DNA of 64,000 bases from Limibacillus sp. (GTDB taxonomy: Bacteria; Pseudomonadota; Alphaproteobacteria; Kiloniellales; CECT-8803): NCBI GenBank assembly GCA_037379885.1, contig JARRJC010000014.1:1-64000 (forward strand). The letters are read 5' to 3'. Each line of letters starts with the position of its first letter. The first letter of the stretch is position 1. Below, piece after piece: positions 16,008 through 24,369 of this stretch. A program made the translations under genes and the position numbers. The notes below the pieces were generated by a model. That model was not told the DNA's origin. It saw only the letters and a list, made by a program, of their open reading frames with translations, and made no database searches.

Positions 16008-17372
16008 TCAAACCGCCCGCGAATGGCGCGTCTGGCTTTCGGCGAGGTAGGCGTCGAAGGCGGCAGCGATGTGCCGAAGGAACCGCCGCGCCTCTCCTGA
16101 AATGCTCAGCTTGCGCCCCTGTCTGGTCAGCAGACCGGCAGCCTCCAGCTCCGCCGTCTTGCCAAGAGAGGCGTCCAGGAAGTCTTCGGGAAAGCCCCAC
16201 TCCCGGCAGAGGGCGGCCACATCCACTTGCCTGGCGGACATGACCCGCTCGATCACCGCCTGGCGGAGCTTGTCTTCCCGGCTGACCGGCAGCCCCCGCC
16301 GGCAGGGCAAGCGTCCCGCCTCCAAAGTCTTGATGTACCCGCCGATGTCGGGTTCGTTCTGGACGAAACCCTGGGGCAGGAAGCCGATGGCGGAAGCGCC
16401 GATTGGCAGCAGCAGATCCGCGGAGTCCGTCGTGTAGCCCTGAAAGTTGCGGCGCAGCCGCCCTTCCCGCCACGCCTCGGCCATGGGATCGCCGGGCCGC
16501 GCGAAGTGGTCCAGGCCGATGGGCAGGTAGCCCGCCGCCTTCAGCAGCTCCGCCGCCAGCTCGGCCTGGGCCAGACGCTCGGTCTCGCCGGGCAGCGCCG
16601 CCTCGGGGATCAGCCGCTGGTGCTTTTTCATCCAGGGAACATGGGCATAGCCGAACACGGCCAGACGGTCCGGCTCCATCGCGACCGCGAGCTCCACCGT
16701 GCGCCGTAGCTCCGCCTCGCCCTGATAGGGCAGGCCGTACATCAGGTCGAAGTTGATTCCCGATACGCCGGCGGTGCGCAGGCGGCGCAACGCCCCGGCG
16801 ACCAGTTCAGGGCTCTGTACGCGGTGGATCGCCTCCTGCACGCGGGGCGAAAAGTCCTGTACGCCGAAGGAGGCGCGGTTGATGCCGGTGGCGCCCAGCG
16901 CTTCGACCAGATCGTCGGAGAGCTGGCGCGGATCGATCTCAATGGCGAGTTCCGCGCCCGGCGCGACCTCGAAGGCATCGCGAACCGACCCCATGATCGC
17001 CGCGAAATCTTCCCCCGACAGGATCGAGGGCGTGCCGCCGCCCCAGTGCAGATGCGTGAGACGGGGCCGCTCCAAGAGCCGTTCGCGCAGGAGCGCCAGC
17101 TCCCGCTTCATGGCGGTCACGTAAGGGCGCAGGCGCTCGTACCGGTTCTCCACCTTCATGTGGCAGCCGCAGTACCAGCAGAGGCTGCGGCAGTAGGGCA
17201 CGTGCAGATAGAGGGAGTGGTCCAGACCCGGCGGAATCGCGCCCAGCCAGGCCTCATAGTCCTCCGCCGCAAGCGGCTTGAAGTGGGGCGCTGTGGGATA
17301 GCTCGTGTAGCGCGGCAGGTTCCGCGCCGCCAGCGAGATGAGGGTCTGCGTGTCTTGGGTCCGGGCGTTCAT
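16008..17372 (-). CDS. hemN: Oxygen-independent coproporphyrinogen III oxidase
   Basis: A 454-residue radical SAM enzyme of heme synthesis that decarboxylates coproporphyrinogen III without oxygen. The RYTSYPTAPHF start and the cluster motif CRSLCWYCGC (Cys61, Cys65, Cys68, plus Cys70) identify HemN rather than the shorter HemW-type homologues. Further family segments are LHWGGGTPSILS, IEIDPRQLS, RASFGVQDF and FDLMYGLPYQ. The C-terminal helical domain is present and length is normal. Two FNR-like boxes lie in the space between this gene and the divergent hemerythrin gene, in keeping with low-oxygen induction. Confidence 0.95.
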   Translation of the reverse strand: MNARTQDTQTLISLAARNLPRYTSYPTAPHFKPLAAEDYEAWLGAIPPGLDHSLYLHVPYCRSLCWYCGCHMKVENRYERLRPYVTAMKRELALLRERLLERPRLTHLHWGGGTPSILSGEDFAAIMGSVRDAFEVAPGAELAIEIDPRQLSDDLVEALGATGINRASFGVQDFSPRVQEAIHRVQSPELVAGALRRLRTAGVSGINFDLMYGLPYQGEAELRRTVELAVAMEPDRLAVFGYAHVPWMKKHQRLIPEAALPGETERLAQAELAAELLKAAGYLPIGLDHFARPGDPMAEAWREGRLRRNFQGYTTDSADLLLPIGASAIGFLPQGFVQNEPDIGGYIKTLEAGRLPCRRGLPVSREDKLRQAVIERVMSARQVDVAALCREWGFPEDFLDASLGKTAELEAAGLLTRQGRKLSISGEARRFLRHIAAAFDAYLAESQTRHSRAV

Positions 17373-17407
17373 AGCCCTCTTCTAGACCGGATCGCACGCC
17401 TCCGGCC

Positions 17408-17421
17408 TTGAGCCAAGTCAA
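17408..17421. promoter_or_regulatory. FNR/Anr-like box near hemN
   Basis: TTGAGCCAAGTCAA resembles the FNR consensus TTGAT-N4-ATCAA, with one mismatch in each half. It lies 36 bases upstream of the hemN start codon on the minus strand. The position is close for an activator site, but the element together with the second box at 17466 fits oxygen-controlled expression. Confidence 0.5.
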
Positions 17422-17465
17422 ATAGAGCAGTCCTTCATTTCTTCGTCTGAAGGCAAAACCGTCAC

Positions 17466-17479
17466 TTGATCCAGGTCAT
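17466..17479. promoter_or_regulatory. FNR/Anr-like box in hemN-hemerythrin gap
   Basis: TTGATCCAGGTCAT matches the left FNR half site perfectly and three of five bases of the right half site. It lies about 94 bases from the hemN start and about 99 bases from the hemerythrin start, so it could serve either promoter. Confidence 0.52.
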
Positions 17480-17577
17480 GGAGCCCGCGCGCCGGCCGGG
17501 GACAATAAGAAGGATCAGCGACAAGCTGGATGCCAGGCCAACCGGCCAGCATCCTTCGGAAGGGAGGCGAGAGGAAG

Positions 17578-18048
17578 ATGCCAAAGCTTGAATGGTCAGA
17601 ACGGTTGAGCGTAGGCGTCCCCGAACTCGACGAGGACCACAGAACGCTCATTCAGATCATCAACAACTTGCGGGGCTACAAGGAAGGCGAGATGCGGCCC
17701 AAGGACATCGACCGCTGCCTGAAGGCGCTGGTGCGCTACGCCGAATGGCACTTCGCGCGCGAAGAGCGCGTCATGGCGGCCTGCGGCTACACGTCCCTGC
17801 CCGGGCATCACGAGGAGCATGAGCGCTTCGTTGCGGAGTTGGCGGAGGTCGCCCGCAAGTTCCGGGCCGACCCCGAAGGCGCCAGCGATCTGGTGGGAGA
17901 GGAACTGCAGGGCTTCCTGGAGAACTGGCTGATCAAGCACATCCTGGTCGTGGACATGGACTACAAGCCAGTGGTGGCGGGCAAGCGCGCCGCCAGCGAC
18001 GCCGCCAAGTCGCTCAAGGGCTCGGAAGTGCAGCGCATCACCATCTGA
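17578..18048 (+). CDS. Bacteriohemerythrin
   Basis: A 156-residue diiron oxygen-binding protein. The start at 17578 (MPKLEWSERLSVGVPELDEDH) follows AGGGAGGCGAGAGGAAG. The ligand set is complete: His21, His58, Glu62, His77, His81 and a later His/Asp pair in LIKHILVVDMDY. Single-domain bacteriohemerythrins bind oxygen reversibly and may supply or buffer oxygen, or sense it. It is divergent from hemN across FNR-like boxes and 58 bases ahead of a second hemerythrin-type gene, suggesting a small oxygen-response unit. Confidence 0.92.
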   Translation: MPKLEWSERLSVGVPELDEDHRTLIQIINNLRGYKEGEMRPKDIDRCLKALVRYAEWHFAREERVMAACGYTSLPGHHEEHERFVAELAEVARKFRADPEGASDLVGEELQGFLENWLIKHILVVDMDYKPVVAGKRAASDAAKSLKGSEVQRITI

Positions 18049-18106
18049 AGCGCTACTTTCCGGTCTTGTTTCACTTCGGTCCGCGCTGATCGATAAGGAG
18101 AACGCG

Positions 18107-18688
18107 ATGACAAAGCCACTGAACGAGTTACAGCTCGACCACGCCAACTTCATGAAGCTGCTCGCCGTCCTGGAGCAGGAGCTGTCGGTGTTCGAGCGGG
18201 GAGACCATCCCGATTACGAGATCATCCTGAAGATCGCCGACTACTTCGCCGACTATTCCGAGCGCTTTCACCACCCGCTGGAGAACGCCATCTTCGCGCA
18301 GCTGAAGGAACGCGACCGGAAAGCATCGGAGAAGGTCGGCGATCTGGAGCGCGAACACGAGCAGGCCACCGAGGAAGTCTCCGCCTTCAAGGAGGCCGCC
18401 GAGGCGGTCCTGCGGGAAGCGGAGATGCCCAGGGAGACGTTCGAGCAGCGCGTGAGGCGCTTCATCGACAAGGAGCGCGCGCACATCGCCATGGAAGAGC
18501 AGGTCTTCTTCCCCCAAGCGCGCACGCTGCTTCGAGATGAGGACTGGGACAGCATCACCTCCGGATTCAGCATGGGCAAGGATCCGCTCTTCTCAAGCGC
18601 GAGGAAGGCCGAGTTCCGCGATCTGGCTGACCTTATCCAGCAGTGGGAGCGCGAGGCGCAGGAGGCGAGAGCGGGCGCCCTCGGCTAG
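18107..18688 (+). CDS. Hemerythrin HHE domain protein
   Basis: A 193-residue four-helix protein with LQLDHANFMKLLAVLEQEL (His ligand in helix 1), FADYSERFHHPLENAIFAQL (the paired His and Glu), LEREHEQATEEV and ERAHIAMEEQVFFPQA. This H-HxxxE-H-HxxxE pattern is that of the YtfE/HHE group, involved in iron handling or nitrosative stress in known members. AAGGAG lies upstream of the start. It follows the bacteriohemerythrin gene closely and both are probably co-transcribed. Confidence 0.88.
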   Translation: MTKPLNELQLDHANFMKLLAVLEQELSVFERGDHPDYEIILKIADYFADYSERFHHPLENAIFAQLKERDRKASEKVGDLEREHEQATEEVSAFKEAAEAVLREAEMPRETFEQRVRRFIDKERAHIAMEEQVFFPQARTLLRDEDWDSITSGFSMGKDPLFSSARKAEFRDLADLIQQWEREAQEARAGALG

Positions 18689-18772
18689 AGAAGACCAGCT
18701 CCCTCCCCTCCCAGCTCCGTCTTTTCGGGACGGCCTTGTCGGGGCTCTAGGCCTTCAGGTGAACGCCGATGC

Positions 18773-18797
18773 GCGGGAGCCCCCTGTTTGCTCCCGC
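18773..18797. terminator. Hairpin downstream of hemerythrin gene
   Basis: GCGGGAGC and GCTCCCGC form a perfect 8-bp stem around a nine-base loop in the gap after the HHE gene. No T-tract follows, so termination is uncertain; it may instead be mRNA structure ahead of the next gene. Confidence 0.4.
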
Positions 18798-18865
18798 TTG
18801 GCCCGCGGTCAGGGGCCGTGCGATGCTGCCCCCTAAGAAGCCTGGAATACCGTGGGAGACAGAAG

Positions 18866-19744
18866 ATGATACGAAAAACCCTGATCTATATCTTCGTTCT
18901 AGCCGCAGCTTTTCATGTCGCGCCCGCTCAGGCCCAAAAGGCGGATGACGGGATGCAGGACCTGCTGCGCGATCTCGATGCCCTGATCGAGCGCGGAGAA
19001 CGGGAGGGCTTGGCCGATCCGTGGTTCCTCGACGACCTGCGCTCGCTCTCGGCACGCTACGGCCAGACCTGGCCGGTCGTGCTCCTCGATCACCGCTTCG
19101 ATTCCCAGGGCTCTTCGCCCAAGGCGCCCTGGGCGGTCCGCCAAGGCAATATGAAGATGGATTGGTCCCGTGGCCTGCGCTCACAGGTCGAGCGTTCCTC
19201 GGGCAACGCGCAGAAGAGCGACGAGGAGCTGGTGGGCGAGATCGTCGGCGGACTTCTGGGCCAGGCCCTGGGCACGCAATCGAACCAGACAAACAATGCG
19301 GATCCGAGCGAACCCGCGCTCGCGCTCGCCGAGCTCGGCGTCACCAACGCGTTCCAGATTGAAACCACGATGAGCGCGCGCCCCCTGGCCGGTACAGACG
19401 GCGGGGGCATGGATATCGGCGTCTACCAGGGGGCGAACGCCGGCTACCGCCTGGCGCTGGAGCCCTCGCAGGGCGGGGGCGGGAGAGTTGCCCTGCTCGC
19501 GGTCTCCTCGCGCGGTTCAGTGCGCAGCCTCGCCTCGGCGAACCTCGAACGCGACCTGCTCACCGATGAGCCCTTCGTGGTTCAGTGGTCGCGCCGGCCC
19601 GACGGAAGCATGAGCGTAGAACTGGCCGGTGAGCCCCTGCTGGCTGTCCGCGACAACTCCTTCCGCGATCCTTTCGACGGTCTGCTCATCGGCAATCGCG
19701 GCGGGGACTATGCCGTTCGGCAGATGACCGTGCGGGGCAGGTAG
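18866..19744 (+). CDS. Secreted protein of unknown function
   Basis: A 292-residue protein read from the ATG at 18866 (MIRKTLIYIFVLAAAF), preceded by GGGAGACAGAAG; an in-frame upstream ATG lacks a signal peptide and ribosome site. The signal peptide probably ends at HVAPAQAQ. The mature part has a helical front section, a stretch ELVGEIVGGLLGQALGTQ, and a beta-rich C-terminal half (residues about 170-290) with repeated short strands that could be a jelly-roll or lectin-like fold. No catalytic motif is recognised. It stands alone between the hemerythrin pair and queF. Confidence 0.65.
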   Translation: MIRKTLIYIFVLAAAFHVAPAQAQKADDGMQDLLRDLDALIERGEREGLADPWFLDDLRSLSARYGQTWPVVLLDHRFDSQGSSPKAPWAVRQGNMKMDWSRGLRSQVERSSGNAQKSDEELVGEIVGGLLGQALGTQSNQTNNADPSEPALALAELGVTNAFQIETTMSARPLAGTDGGGMDIGVYQGANAGYRLALEPSQGGGGRVALLAVSSRGSVRSLASANLERDLLTDEPFVVQWSRRPDGSMSVELAGEPLLAVRDNSFRDPFDGLLIGNRGGDYAVRQMTVRGR

Positions 19745-19761
19745 GTTGCCGATCCAGGGAC

Positions 19762-20229
19762 CTAGCCGCGTCCTCGATAGGCGGGCACGCCTCGGTCGGG
19801 GATCCATAGGCCCTCAGGGGGCTCGCCGGTCTGATAAAAGACGTCGATGGGCATGCCGCCGCGCGGGTACCAGTATCCGCCAATGCGCAGCCATTTCGGT
19901 TCGATGGCCTCGATCAGCCGATTTGCGATCATGACGGTGCAGGCCTCGTGAAACGCGCCGTGGTTTCGGAAGGAGCCGAGGAAGAGCTTCAGCGACTTGC
20001 TCTCCACCAGCCACCGGTTCGGCAGATAGTCGATCACGAAATGGGCGAAGTCCGGCTGCCCGGTCATGGGGCAAAGCGAGGTGAACTCCGGTGCGGTGAA
20101 GCGCACGAGGAAATCCGTTCCGGCGTCCAAGTTCTCGACGCGTTCGAGCCGCGCGGCCTCCGGCGAGGCGGGCAGCTCGCTGCTGCCGCCAAGCTGGGTA
20201 AGCCCGCTGTAGATATCCTTATCCGTCAT
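19762..20229 (-). CDS. queF: NADPH-dependent 7-cyano-7-deazaguanine reductase
   Basis: A 155-residue single-domain QueF that reduces preQ0 to preQ1 in queuosine tRNA-modification biosynthesis. The start at 20229 ([15 protein letters not shown]) is chosen over an upstream extension because it overlaps the stop of the preceding cupin gene as ATGA. Catalytic Cys53 and Asp60 are visible in [16 protein letters not shown], and the NADPH-binding region in [21 protein letters not shown]. The short length is that of the type I enzymes. Confidence 0.95.
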   Translation of the reverse strand: MTDKDIYSGLTQLGGSSELPASPEAARLERVENLDAGTDFLVRFTAPEFTSLCPMTGQPDFAHFVIDYLPNRWLVESKSLKLFLGSFRNHGAFHEACTVMIANRLIEAIEPKWLRIGGYWYPRGGMPIDVFYQTGEPPEGLWIPDRGVPAYRGRG

Positions 20230-20783
20230 GCAGCCGGACCCCTGGATGCTCTCCTGTCCGCATCCAGGAACGCCGCCTTGGCATGCGCTATGTCCCACGG
20301 ACGTTCGGAATGCGTCTCCGGGTCCCACTCCAGGCGGGGCGTGGGCGGGTCGAAGAAATCTCCGCCGTAGACGTGAAGCGCGCAGGACCTTTTGCCTGTC
20401 GGGTTCACAACCGAATGGATGATGTCCTTGCCGAGCGTGGCGACTTCTCCCACGCCCAGCGATTTGGCCCCGGCCGCCTCGATGCCGTCTTCGCTGCGCC
20501 GCCAGAAGATGTTGTCCTCCCGGCCCGAATAGAGGCCGACCACGGAGAACATCTCGTGGTTATGGGGAAAGAGCGTCATGTGGGGCGCCCAAACGAAGGA
20601 GATCACGGTCAGGTCCGGTGAGCGGTAGAGCGCCTCTATCCCCGCTTTCGTCGGCTCTCCAAGCTCAGCGAAGATGGCAGAGGGGTCATCAAGGGCTTCC
20701 AGGACCTGTTCACGGATCGCCTTCTGTCCCTCCAGGCGGGCCGCTCGGCACTTCTCGATGAAACGTTCCTTGGTGAACTTCAT
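20226..20783 (-). CDS. Cysteine dioxygenase-like cupin protein
   Basis: A 185-residue cupin starting at ATG 20783 ([20 protein letters not shown]). The metal-site region is [19 protein letters not shown], with a further His in [27 protein letters not shown]. This layout matches the metal-dependent double-stranded beta-helix group related to cysteine dioxygenase, although a sulfur substrate is not proven. The stop overlaps the queF start by four bases, so the two are translationally coupled; a functional link to queuosine is not known to me. Confidence 0.78.
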   Translation of the reverse strand: MKFTKERFIEKCRAARLEGQKAIREQVLEALDDPSAIFAELGEPTKAGIEALYRSPDLTVISFVWAPHMTLFPHNHEMFSVVGLYSGREDNIFWRRSEDGIEAAGAKSLGVGEVATLGKDIIHSVVNPTGKRSCALHVYGGDFFDPPTPRLEWDPETHSERPWDIAHAKAAFLDADRRASRGPAA

Positions 20784-20918
20784 GGCGAACCTCCTGCTCC
20801 GGGAGAGGGGGCATGATGATATCCTCAAGAGGCGCGGTCCCGGTAGCTGGAATGATTGGAAGCGTCCGCTTCTATCAGGGCATGACCACCAAAAGCCGAG
20901 GACTTTGATGTCGTCCTC

Positions 20919-20932
20919 TTGCCCCAGATCAA
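20919..20932. promoter_or_regulatory. Weak FNR-like half-conserved box
   Basis: TTGCCCCAGATCAA has a perfect right FNR half site and a three-of-five left half. It sits in the gap between the divergent cupin and SHOCT genes. The match is weaker than those near hemN. Confidence 0.25.
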
Positions 20933-20994
20933 TGCGCGCTGCCGGGCGCCCGTGAGACAAACGGGCGAATGTCACAGTCAGAAGGAGCGGCGTC

Positions 20995-21348
20995 ATGTCT
21001 ATAGCGAGAAGCCTCGCAACCATCGGGACGATGCTTCTGGGGTTCAGGGCCTCTGAGGCACTTGCCCAGCCGACCCAAGCACCCTTCTACGGGCCGCATA
21101 TGGGGGACGGGCCGTGGCACGCTTGGTTCCTCGGCCCCCTCTTCATGATCGGATTCTTCTTCCTCGCCGCCCTGATCGTCGTGCTTCTCGTCCGCTGGCT
21201 TGTCGGGGGGCATGCCAGCGGGGGACAGGGGCACGGCGCGGCCGATAGCCACCGCAAAACCCCGGTTGATATCCTCAAGGAGCGGTTTGCCAAGGGCGAG
21301 ATCGACAAGGAGGAGTTCGAGGAGCGGCGACGCGTTCTAGAAGACTGA
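20995..21348 (+). CDS. SHOCT domain membrane protein
   Basis: A 117-residue protein. The N-terminus is hydrophobic and may be a signal peptide (about residues 1-24), followed by a membrane segment (LFMIGFFFLAALIVVLLVRWLVGG). The C-terminus has the short SHOCT domain, ILKERFAKGEIDKEEFEERRRVLE, a small oligomerisation motif. The role is unknown. The gene is separate from its neighbours and a weak FNR-like box lies upstream. Confidence 0.8.
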   Translation: MSIARSLATIGTMLLGFRASEALAQPTQAPFYGPHMGDGPWHAWFLGPLFMIGFFFLAALIVVLLVRWLVGGHASGGQGHGAADSHRKTPVDILKERFAKGEIDKEEFEERRRVLED

Positions 21349-21445
21349 CGCGACCGAGGCAGATCAACCCCGACAGCCCTCCGGGCGACCATCGCGGCGA
21401 AGCCCTGGAGCGCCGAGGTTGCGGCTCTGTGCCCGCCACCGAACT

Positions 21446-22462
21446 CTAGTTCTGCATGCGCACGCCGTCGTCCCAGCGGAAGCCGATTCCTCCGCTCTGC
21501 CACACCCCTTGCGTGGATGGGCGGGGGCCATGGATGTTCAGATGGAGCGGCAAGCCAAAGTCGGGCGCCAGGTCTTGCACGCCGCGAACCGTGCTGCGGT
21601 GCATGATACGCAAGCCCTGCTCTTCCGGCGGCAAATGGGCCTCGGGCGAGGCGCGATGCGCAACGGCCAGATTGTCGATGAAGACGCAATCGTTCTCCTG
21701 GTACTCGTAGCCGATGGCGTAGCCGTCCTCCAAGCCGGCGTTGAGGATGTCGTTGTACTGGTGGCAGAGCTGCTTCAGTTCCGTAGCGTCCAGAAGCCGG
21801 AACTCATCCTTATCCGGCATCTTCTCAATCACGGCCCCCGTCATTCCGAGGTGCAGCCAGATGCACTTCTCCTGGGATAGGGGATGCCGGTGGACGACCG
21901 GATGGACGACGCCGGTGGAGGAGTTCACCGACGACAGGCGGCTCCAGAACTCCTTTCGCTCATCCGGCAAGGCCCTGTAGGCCGCCCCCTGATGGGCAAA
22001 ATAGGTTCCCCCTCCTCTCTCTGCCGGCCGGACGATGTGGTAACCGGAGTGGGAGAAGGTGTCCGAATTGAAGCTGCCGTCATTGTGCCACTGCGGTCCA
22101 ACCCCCGGGATGCCGTGGCGGCGATCGTTGGACAGGCGGAAGATATGGCGGTTGCCGCCTGGCGTCGCGGGATGGACGCCGTGGGTGCTGTGCAATTCCT
22201 TGCCGCCCCACCAACAACTCGCGCGCAGGAAGTCCTCGGCCTCCAGTTGTTTGTCGCTCTTGAAAACCAGGAAACCGCGGAAAGCCATCTCCTGTTCCAA
22301 TGCTTCGAGGAGCTCGGCGGGGGGCTCCGTCTGAGACGTCAGATCAACGCCCCGAACCTCTGCCCCTACAGGGTCGATGGCAGAGATTTCGGCACCGAAC
22401 TTCTCGATGATGGCAACGCGCGTCGGATCCAATGGCGGAAGCTTCGACGTGTAGCTGTTCAA
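21446..22462 (-). CDS. TauD/TfdA-family 2-oxoglutarate-dependent dioxygenase
   Basis: A 338-residue non-heme iron enzyme. The start is a TTG at 22462, chosen because a strong GGAAGGAGG lies six bases upstream and translation then begins NSYTSKLPPLDPTRV; no ATG is well placed. The iron ligands are His and Asp of WHNDGSF and a distal His in MHRSTVRG; EIRGVDL-like N-terminal and EYQENDCVFIDNLAVAHRAS segments are typical. Substrates in this family include taurine, alkyl sulfates and aryloxy acids; none is indicated here. It seems monocistronic. Confidence 0.85.
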   Translation of the reverse strand: MNSYTSKLPPLDPTRVAIIEKFGAEISAIDPVGAEVRGVDLTSQTEPPAELLEALEQEMAFRGFLVFKSDKQLEAEDFLRASCWWGGKELHSTHGVHPATPGGNRHIFRLSNDRRHGIPGVGPQWHNDGSFNSDTFSHSGYHIVRPAERGGGTYFAHQGAAYRALPDERKEFWSRLSSVNSSTGVVHPVVHRHPLSQEKCIWLHLGMTGAVIEKMPDKDEFRLLDATELKQLCHQYNDILNAGLEDGYAIGYEYQENDCVFIDNLAVAHRASPEAHLPPEEQGLRIMHRSTVRGVQDLAPDFGLPLHLNIHGPRPSTQGVWQSGGIGFRWDDGVRMQN

Positions 22463-22610
22463 GGCTGACCTCCTTCCCTTGAGTCCAATGTAGGAAGGAC
22501 CGCAGTCTCGTGAAAGTGCCCCCCCAGACACGGCGGGCTATGGTCCCGCTCCATGAAGACTGGAAGGACATGCATTGCCCGCAGGCGAAAACCATCCCAT
22601 CTCTTCGGCT

Positions 22611-23561
22611 ATGACGGACGACCTGATCAGACCTAGATCCTTGGACAGAAGGCGCCTGCTTGCGGGCGCGGGATCGCTTGCAAGCTGCGCCTTCCTGCCC
22701 GCCTCGCCCAAGACAGCGCGTGCCGCGACGACAGCGCCAGCCCTGCGCAGGATTCCCTCCAGCGGCGCACAGATCCCAGCGGTAGGCATGGGCACCTGGA
22801 TTACCTTCAACGTGGGTGATGACCCGGTCCTGCGGGACGCCCGGACGGAGGTGATGCAGGCTTTCTTCAAGGCCGGCGGGCGGATGATAGACTCCTCACC
22901 GATGTATGGCTCCTCCCAACCGGTGATCGGTCACGGCCTGGAGTCCCTGGGGCGTCCGGCGGACTTTTTCGCCGCCGACAAGGTCTGGACCTCATCGCCC
23001 GATGAGGGGCCCGAGCAGATCGAACGGTCACGCAAACTCTGGGGCGTGCCGCAGTTTCAGTTGCTGCAGGTCCATAACCTTGTGGCCTGGGAAGCGCATC
23101 TTGAGACCCTTGAGGCGATGAAGGAAGAGGGCCGCCTCCGCTATCTCGGCATCACGACCTCGCACGGCAGGCGTCATTCGGACTTCGCGCGAATCATGGA
23201 TCGGAAGGAACTGGACTTTGTTCAGTTCACCTACAACCCGGTCGACAGAGAAGCTGAGCAACGCCTGCTGCCCTTGGCCCGCGAAAAGGGCATGGCCGTG
23301 ATCGTCAACCGGCCCTTCCAGCGCGGAGCGCTCACTCGCCGTTTAAGAAGCGAGCCTTTACCCGATTGGGCGGAAGCGATCGGCGCGGAGAGCTGGGCCC
23401 AGATCATCTTGAAGTTCATCCTCTCGCATGAAGCCGTGACCCTCCCCATACCGGCCACGACCAAGCCCGAACATGCAGAAGAGAACTTGCGGGCGAGCGC
23501 TGGCCCCTTGCCGGATGGAGCCTTGCGCAGACGCATTGCCGAGACCATTGGGGCGCTGTGA
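22611..23561 (+). CDS. Tat-exported aldo/keto reductase
   Basis: A 316-residue protein from ATG 22611. The N-terminus holds a twin-arginine signal (RSLDRRRLLAGAGSL) with a hydrophobic stretch and ends near TARAAT, so the folded enzyme is probably exported to the periplasm. The AKR catalytic residues are visible: Asp and Tyr in MIDSSPMYGSSQ, Lys in FFAADKVWTS and His in LLQVHNLVAW. Export of a NADPH-type barrel enzyme is unusual but seen in some alphaproteobacterial AKRs. The DUF6064 gene begins 13 bases downstream. Confidence 0.85.
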   Translation: MTDDLIRPRSLDRRRLLAGAGSLASCAFLPASPKTARAATTAPALRRIPSSGAQIPAVGMGTWITFNVGDDPVLRDARTEVMQAFFKAGGRMIDSSPMYGSSQPVIGHGLESLGRPADFFAADKVWTSSPDEGPEQIERSRKLWGVPQFQLLQVHNLVAWEAHLETLEAMKEEGRLRYLGITTSHGRRHSDFARIMDRKELDFVQFTYNPVDREAEQRLLPLAREKGMAVIVNRPFQRGALTRRLRSEPLPDWAEAIGAESWAQIILKFILSHEAVTLPIPATTKPEHAEENLRASAGPLPDGALRRRIAETIGAL

Positions 23562-23573
23562 TCAATAGGCGTC

Positions 23574-24242
23574 ATGGACCAGATCTGGACCTACAGACCG
23601 GAAGATTTCTTGCTCTTTTCGCCGGATGTCTATAGCCGGCTTTTTCTGCTGCACAACGCTGACTTTTGGTGGATCGCGGCTGTCCCCTTGGTCTTCACCG
23701 CGATCTTGGGGAGCCTGCTTGGGAGAAGCGGTAAAGAGCGCTCCCCAGCAACGATGCTCGCGCTGGCTCTCGGAACCGGTTGGATCGCCGTGGGCGCGGC
23801 CTTCTTTCTGGTCAGCTACCGAAGCATCAACTGGACGGCCCCCTATGTCTTGCCGCTCTTTCTCGCCGCAGGCCTGCTGCTGATGGCAGCCGCCCTTCGA
23901 GGGCGGTTTACAGGCAGGGTGTCCCCGGTCAGGCGGGCTGCCGGAGGGGCCCTGCTCCTCTATGGCTTCGTCTTCCACCCCCTGCTGTTGCTGCTCTTGG
24001 GCAGGCCCCCCGCCCAGCTCGAATTCGCCTTCTTGGCGCCCGACCCGACAGCCATCGCAAGCTTGGGCCTGTTGCTCTTCGGGACCGGTTGGCTCTGCCG
24101 GTCGGCATTTCTGCTGGCGCTGATCTGGTGCGGCCTATCCTGGCTTACCCTGAACACCCTTGGATTGGCGGAGGCGCTCTTGCCGGCCGGCGCGGCCCTT
24201 CTCGCCATGGCGTCGGCCGCCTTGGGGCGGCAGGGTTCGTGA
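23574..24242 (+). CDS. DUF6064-like integral membrane protein
   Basis: A 222-residue hydrophobic protein that begins MDQIWTYRPEDFLLFSPDVYSRLF, an opening I associate with the DUF6064 family. About six membrane segments follow, including AAVPLVFTAILGSLLG and LLLYGFVFHPLLLLLLG. No catalytic motif is seen. It lies 13 bases after the Tat aldo/keto reductase gene and is probably co-transcribed with it. Function unknown. Confidence 0.72.
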   Translation: MDQIWTYRPEDFLLFSPDVYSRLFLLHNADFWWIAAVPLVFTAILGSLLGRSGKERSPATMLALALGTGWIAVGAAFFLVSYRSINWTAPYVLPLFLAAGLLLMAAALRGRFTGRVSPVRRAAGGALLLYGFVFHPLLLLLLGRPPAQLEFAFLAPDPTAIASLGLLLFGTGWLCRSAFLLALIWCGLSWLTLNTLGLAEALLPAGAALLAMASAALGRQGS

Positions 24243-24369
24243 GTGGCAAAAAAAGGTGAAACTTTTGCCCTTGGCCCAAGGCTCCCTCTCGAAGGGACCT
24301 AAGCCGGCCGCAAATCTGCTAGAGTGGGAGCCGTGCATAAATCCAGGTCCACCGAGGTCTAGAAATTCC

